DNA of 64,000 nucleotides, taken from assembly GCA_947494205.1 (NCBI GenBank), contig CANLUH010000020.1:1-64000 (forward strand), written 5' to 3'. Below are positions 59,875 to 64,000 of the stretch, piece after piece; position 1 is the stretch's first letter; the number at the start of each line of letters is the position of its first letter. Below the pieces are notes generated by a model, which saw only the letters and a program-made list of their open reading frames with translations, ran no database searches and was not told the DNA's origin. The position numbers and the translations under genes are program-made. The DNA is from an uncultured Flavobacteriaceae bacterium (GTDB lineage: Bacteria > Bacteroidota > Bacteroidia > Flavobacteriales > Flavobacteriaceae).

Positions 59875-60708
59875 TTACTTCACCTTAGGAAATCGCAACT
59901 CCAAAGACACTCTAGTTGTATCTTGTGTTTGATTAACCGCTGCGCCATGAATTAAATACGGTGTAAATAATAATGCTTCGCCTGCTTTTGGGTTTGGACG
60001 TTCCATAGCAATAGCACCGGCTTTAATTTCTAATATACACGGTACATAATACACGTTGCCATTTATTTTTGCGCCTTTGCTTTCTGTTCTAAGGATATCG
60101 TTTTCTGGTATTAAATGGCTACCAGAACACACAGGTAAAGAGGTCGATTCATTACAGCCTTCAATAGGAATCCATACATTAATAATGTCTTCCCAATAGC
60201 TTAAATAACCATCGCGATGTGGTGGGTTTATGTCTAGAGAATTTGGTCTACTTATTCTAATTTGTATGTGGGATTTCTTTAATTCTTCTACCCAAGACGT
60301 TAGTTCGTAACCTAAAATGTTGCCAAAACGTTCGGTTAGTAAATCTATATTAAAATCGAAATCTTCGTTTTCAAGATTTCTGGTAATGTCTATAATATTA
60401 AAATGTTGTTCGTCTGTAGTAACGACGGTATGGTACTTTGCTAAAGTAAATTCAGCTTCATTAACAGGAATATTATTTGCTTTAATAGCTTTTACAATCT
60501 GTTTTGTAATCGATGCTTTTAAAGCTAAAAATTCGGCTTCTAAAAATGCATTTACAACCTTGTAACCTTTATCTTTCCAATCCATCTTAGAAATTACATT
60601 ATCTTCTGGTTTAAAGAGCAGTTCCTCTTCCCCCCAGAAAAAATTACCATCGACTTCAAAACTATAAGGTTCTTTATCTATGTATAAATTACAGGTCTTA
60701 TTCGGCAT
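59875..60708 (-). CDS. Phytanoyl-CoA dioxygenase (PhyH) family oxygenase
   Basis: A 277-residue Fe(II)/2-oxoglutarate-type enzyme. The iron ligands are visible: HRD in NPPHRDGYLSYW (near 160) and a distal His in LIHGAAVNQ (near 253), with the 2-oxoglutarate Arg in TTRVSLELRF. It probably hydroxylates a sugar or small metabolite made for the surface polysaccharide, an inference from its neighbours. Confidence 0.85.
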   Translation of the reverse strand: MPNKTCNLYIDKEPYSFEVDGNFFWGEEELLFKPEDNVISKMDWKDKGYKVVNAFLEAEFLALKASITKQIVKAIKANNIPVNEAEFTLAKYHTVVTTDEQHFNIIDITRNLENEDFDFNIDLLTERFGNILGYELTSWVEELKKSHIQIRISRPNSLDINPPHRDGYLSYWEDIINVWIPIEGCNESTSLPVCSGSHLIPENDILRTESKGAKINGNVYYVPCILEIKAGAIAMERPNPKAGEALLFTPYLIHGAAVNQTQDTTRVSLELRFPKVK

Positions 60709-60905
60709 ATTTCTTTTTATCTGCTAAATTACTAAAAAGTGTTTGCTTTTAGCGTCTTGAAAAAGAGAAAGTAAAGAGGCCCTTAATATCTTGTTCTCAA
60801 TACAAGTTTCACTCATTTTAATCGTAAAACCCACTCGAACTGACAAACTCCTTCAAAAAACACATAACAAATATAAAAATTATGTTTTTACAAGGTTCTT
60901 TTTAA

Positions 60906-62210
60906 TTACTCTGTTTCTTCAATATTTTTCTTAGTTTTAAAATGATACCAAACGGCTATTACTACAATAAAAAGATACACAATATAACGGTATAAATGTG
61001 CCATAGTTACACCTTCTGTTCCGTATTCATCTACTAAATAAAGTGATAAAAAATAAAACAAACCTAAAGACACTATTTCGGTAACAACAAAGCTTACCAA
61101 CATCTTTTTAGCAATAAACTGATAGGATAATACTACTGCAATTAGTTTTACAAAATCGCCTAATAATTGCCATTTAAATAACGGCTCCATAGCTTCAAAG
61201 CCTGGATAGACTATGGCTATTAAAAAGCTTCTAAAGATGTAAATAAACAACATACCTAAGCCAAACAATGGTAATAGTGTTTTATAAATATGAATCACTT
61301 GATTTTTAAAGGCTTTACCATCGTGTATTCCTGCAAATTTTGGCATAACATATAATGTAAACAGGCCCGTTGAAAATACCATGTAGTTTTTAGAAATAAA
61401 TAGCATAGCCGTCCAATATCCCGCTTCTGCTTCATTTATTTTATTCGAGATTTGCGCTCTAACATCTATTTCTATGTAGTTTAATAATACCGTAGAAATT
61501 ACAGACATTATTGTAAATGTTAATAGTGCTTTGGCAAATGGTGTATTCCATTTTATACTTGTAATATTTATATGTTGTTTTAGTGTTTTTCCAAATACCA
61601 CTACAATAACTAATAGTTGCAATGCAGGTGTTATAGCTATGGCTATTAAAACACCTAACATGCTAAATTTTAATAAAGAAATAATTAATAAAGCACTAGA
61701 TAGTAAATACGATACTAATTCTATTTTAGCATATTTCTTATAAGCTGTTAACCCGTTTAAAACGCCTTTAAAAAGGACTGTTAATGCAATAGCAGGAACA
61801 ACAAATGCTAATATTTTTATAACACTATTATACGCTGCACTATTAAAAAGGTATACAGAAATAGTTTCCGAAAAAAAGAATAATATTGATGATGACAATA
61901 CGACTCCAAACAGTAGAAATATAAATGCTGTAGAAAACATTTTTTGTAACTGTTCTTTTTCATCTTTTAGCTCGGCAGTGTATTTTACAATCCCATTAAA
62001 AATGCCAAACGAAGACGAACTCATTAGCATCGCTAAAACGTTTCTAATCTGCCCTACTTTCGCTATCCCTGCCGGCCCAATAGTTTCTGCTAATAAATTC
62101 TGAATGAAAAAAGAAATCACCAAACGTATCGCAATAACTATAGAATTAAGAGAAGTAATCTTAAGTAAGGTATGCTGTTTAAAATACGTAAGTAGTTTTT
62201 TAAAGTCCAT
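60906..62210 (-). CDS. O-antigen/polysaccharide flippase (Wzx-like)
   Basis: A 434-residue multi-pass membrane protein of the MATE/MOP polysaccharide-transporter group, with about 12 hydrophobic helices and the N-terminal pattern SLNSIVIAIRLVISFFIQNL and VGQIRNVLAML. It should move lipid-linked repeat units across the inner membrane. Its ATG overlaps the stop of the FdtB-like gene by one base (TAATG). Confidence 0.88.
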   Translation of the reverse strand: MDFKKLLTYFKQHTLLKITSLNSIVIAIRLVISFFIQNLLAETIGPAGIAKVGQIRNVLAMLMSSSSFGIFNGIVKYTAELKDEKEQLQKMFSTAFIFLLFGVVLSSSILFFFSETISVYLFNSAAYNSVIKILAFVVPAIALTVLFKGVLNGLTAYKKYAKIELVSYLLSSALLIISLLKFSMLGVLIAIAITPALQLLVIVVVFGKTLKQHINITSIKWNTPFAKALLTFTIMSVISTVLLNYIEIDVRAQISNKINEAEAGYWTAMLFISKNYMVFSTGLFTLYVMPKFAGIHDGKAFKNQVIHIYKTLLPLFGLGMLFIYIFRSFLIAIVYPGFEAMEPLFKWQLLGDFVKLIAVVLSYQFIAKKMLVSFVVTEIVSLGLFYFLSLYLVDEYGTEGVTMAHLYRYIVYLFIVVIAVWYHFKTKKNIEETE

Positions 62211-63310
62211 TAAAAATCATTAATTACGTTAACAATATTGGTAGCATCGTTTAACGATAACACAGGACTAATAGGCAAACTTACACAGTGTTTATGAATG
62301 TGTTCTGTAATAGGTAATTTTAAATTGTTGTACTGCTGTAATGCTTTTTGTTTATGTGGTGCTATAGGGTAATGTATAGAAGCTTCTACGCCTTCCTTTT
62401 TTAAATAGTCTATAAAAGCTGTTCTATCCTCTACTAAAACAACAAATTGATGGAACACATGATTGTTAGAGTCATCGTAAAATGGTAATGTTATTTTATC
62501 GTTTACAATACCTTTTAAATAGCCTTTTGCTATGGTTTGCCGTCTAGTATTATCTGTATCTAATTGCTTTAATTTTACATCTAAAAATAGAGCTTGTATT
62601 TCGTCTAAACGATTATTAACTCCCAAGCGTTCGTTTTCGTATTTAGAAACCGTTCCGTAGTTACGCAATTGTTTTATAATGGTTGCTAGCGCTTCATTAT
62701 TTGTTGTTATGGCGCCTCCATCTCCTAACGCTCCTAAGTTTTTTGCAGGATAAAAACTAAACGCAGCACTATCGCCTAAATCACCAGCACGTTTGCCTTT
62801 TATGTTTTCAGCACCATGTGCTTGTGCTGCATCTTCTATTAATAATAGATTATGTGAATTAGCGATGGTTTGAATAGCTTCCATTTCTGCCAATTGGCCG
62901 TACAAATGTACTACTAGTATTGCTTTTGTTTTTGTAGAAACATGTTGTTCTATTTCTGAAGGGTTTATATTAAAGGTGTCTACATCGGGTTCTACAAAAA
63001 CAGGAACTAATCCTGCTTCTAAAATGGCTAAAACCGAAGCGATAAAAGTGTTTGCTGGCACAATAACTTCATCTCCTTTTTTTAATAGCTCTAATGCGAT
63101 ATAGCCTTTAAAGATTAACACCAAAGCATCAAAACCATTACTAACTCCAATACAGTGTTTGGTTCCACAATAGTTAGCATAATTGGTTTCAAATGTAGAT
63201 ACACCTTTTCCAAGAATGTAATATCCGGAGTCTAAAAATTGCTGAAACTGATTTTTAAATTCAGCTTCAAAACGCGCATTGACTTTATGTAAATCTAGAA
63301 ACTTTATCAT
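62210..63310 (-). CDS. DegT/DnrJ/EryC1/StrS sugar aminotransferase (FdtB/QdtB-like)
   Basis: A 366-residue PLP aminotransferase. The PLP lysine lies in [16 protein letters not shown], and the fold motifs [27 protein letters not shown] and EDAAQAHGA are present. With FdtA at 55 kb it should make a dTDP-3-amino-3,6-dideoxyhexose. It is translationally coupled to genes on both sides: ATGA overlap upstream, TAATG overlap downstream. Confidence 0.9.
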   Translation of the reverse strand: MIKFLDLHKVNARFEAEFKNQFQQFLDSGYYILGKGVSTFETNYANYCGTKHCIGVSNGFDALVLIFKGYIALELLKKGDEVIVPANTFIASVLAILEAGLVPVFVEPDVDTFNINPSEIEQHVSTKTKAILVVHLYGQLAEMEAIQTIANSHNLLLIEDAAQAHGAENIKGKRAGDLGDSAAFSFYPAKNLGALGDGGAITTNNEALATIIKQLRNYGTVSKYENERLGVNNRLDEIQALFLDVKLKQLDTDNTRRQTIAKGYLKGIVNDKITLPFYDDSNNHVFHQFVVLVEDRTAFIDYLKKEGVEASIHYPIAPHKQKALQQYNNLKLPITEHIHKHCVSLPISPVLSLNDATNIVNVINDF

Positions 63311-64000
63311 AGCAATACAGCATCTAAAAGGTTATGGTTAGCAGTATCTAAACTATAAAAATCTTGTGTTATTGTTCTAGCGCCGAAGCTTTCTTTCCAA
63401 TATAATAAGCCTTCGTTTATATTCTTCCCTTGGTTTTCGTTAGAGATTCCAAAATCGAAGTAATGTTTCTCTTTAAAAACTGTATGTATTAAATGATGAA
63501 ATAATACATCTAAACTTCCTAATTCTTGTTTATTTTCGATTGCCGAAATGTATTGCGCGTGTGCAACTGTCTTTGTTTCAAAAATAGTTGTTCCTGCGAC
63601 AATAGTGTTATTATAATAGACATTAAATTGTCTTATTTTATTAGGAAATTGTTGATGTAATTGTTTAATTTCTGCTAAACTATGTACTGGTTTTTTATTG
63701 AATCGTTTTTCTAAATTCGGAATTAAAACTGTATTCCAAAATCCTTCAAAATTAGATTCTTCTTTTATTATTAAACCATGCTTTTCAGCGCGTTTCAAAC
63801 CGCGTTTACGAACTTTAGATAGCGTTTTCGGAACCGCTTTATAATCGATAACCGATAATACATCTTTTCTAAACAAATCGCTTTTCAGAATAAACAATAA
63901 ATAGTCTAATCCTTCACTTGGCGCTGTTGTATAAATAGATGGTAATACTTTTATAACACACGTTTTAACTCCTTCAGTTTCTAAAAATTGTAGTACACTG
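63307..64000 (-). CDS. FemAB/GNAT-like acyltransferase, 5' end outside window (partial)
   Basis: The frame is open to the right edge, so the N-terminus is missing; an internal TTG at 63897 is not the start. The visible 230 residues contain [37 protein letters not shown] and [20 protein letters not shown] then [20 protein letters not shown], which fit the FemAB/GNAT fold. Next to a 3-amino-sugar transaminase it may acylate the amino group. Its last four bases overlap the FdtB-like ATG. Confidence 0.8.
   Translation of the reverse strand, partial: SVLQFLETEGVKTCVIKVLPSIYTTAPSEGLDYLLFILKSDLFRKDVLSVIDYKAVPKTLSKVRKRGLKRAEKHGLIIKEESNFEGFWNTVLIPNLEKRFNKKPVHSLAEIKQLHQQFPNKIRQFNVYYNNTIVAGTTIFETKTVAHAQYISAIENKQELGSLDVLFHHLIHTVFKEKHYFDFGISNENQGKNINEGLLYWKESFGARTITQDFYSLDTANHNLLDAVLL

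Noticed and set aside
63895-63897. TTG as start of the FemAB-like protein
   Set aside because: The frame continues upstream with family-like sequence to the window edge, so the gene is partial rather than starting here.

Overview
The window looks like a chromosome segment of a marine-type Flavobacteriaceae bacterium (Bacteroidota). Evidence: AT-rich DNA, promoters of the Bacteroidota TTG / TAnnTTTG type, secreted proteins with an AQVGI-type mature N-terminus, and family pairs typical of the group (DUF3467 next to rpoC, PspC with a K+ channel and DUF2851, paired TPR and outer-membrane barrel genes). I cannot name the genus from the sequence alone.

Layout. 1-3 kb: 5' part of a very large secreted multidomain protein whose C-terminus lies outside the window. 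3.4-5 kb: prfC. 5.2-7.7 kb: three tandem paralogous secreted proteins. 8-22.1 kb: the core information-processing block, read leftwards: tRNA-Thr, tRNA-Tyr, tRNA-Gly, tRNA-Thr, tuf, tRNA-Trp, secE, nusG, rplK, rplA, rplJ, rplL, rpoB, rpoC, then a DUF3467 gene. 22.2-31.9 kb: hpf, a Xer recombinase, a carboxypeptidase-regulatory-like surface protein, an acyl-CoA dehydrogenase, a helix-hairpin-helix protein, a Na+/amino-acid symporter, a K+ channel, PspC and DUF2851. 32-50 kb: assorted metabolic and envelope genes (serine hydrolase, TlpA-like thioredoxin, cysteine synthase family, LolE-like permease, NamZ-like muramidase, sterol desaturase family, methyltransferase, amidohydrolase, outer-membrane barrel, TPR protein, ftsE). 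50.8-64 kb: a surface polysaccharide locus (glycosyltransferases, FdtA and FdtB for a 3-amino-3,6-dideoxyhexose, a Wzx flippase, a PhyH-type oxygenase, a FemAB/GNAT-like protein running off the right edge) that also holds a lone OLD-family AAA ATPase/TOPRIM nuclease, a candidate defence gene.

Most unusual signal. Two unrelated genes, DUF3467 (8.46 kb) and the acyl-CoA dehydrogenase (25.44 kb), are each followed by a tandem array of copies of their own 3' end: last codons, stop codon and a spacer. The periods are 87 bp (five units, one of them 86) and 90 bp (three units). Both periods are multiples of three, and most differences between copies fall at third codon positions, as if each copy had been, or still is, under coding constraint although it lies beyond the parent stop codon. 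I know of no named element that explains this.

How the genes work together. The 8-22 kb block makes translation and transcription machinery from a strong promoter at about 22.2 kb. The polysaccharide locus should build, modify and export an amino-deoxysugar-containing repeat unit. The remaining genes are mostly short operons read leftwards, separated by clear intrinsic terminators.
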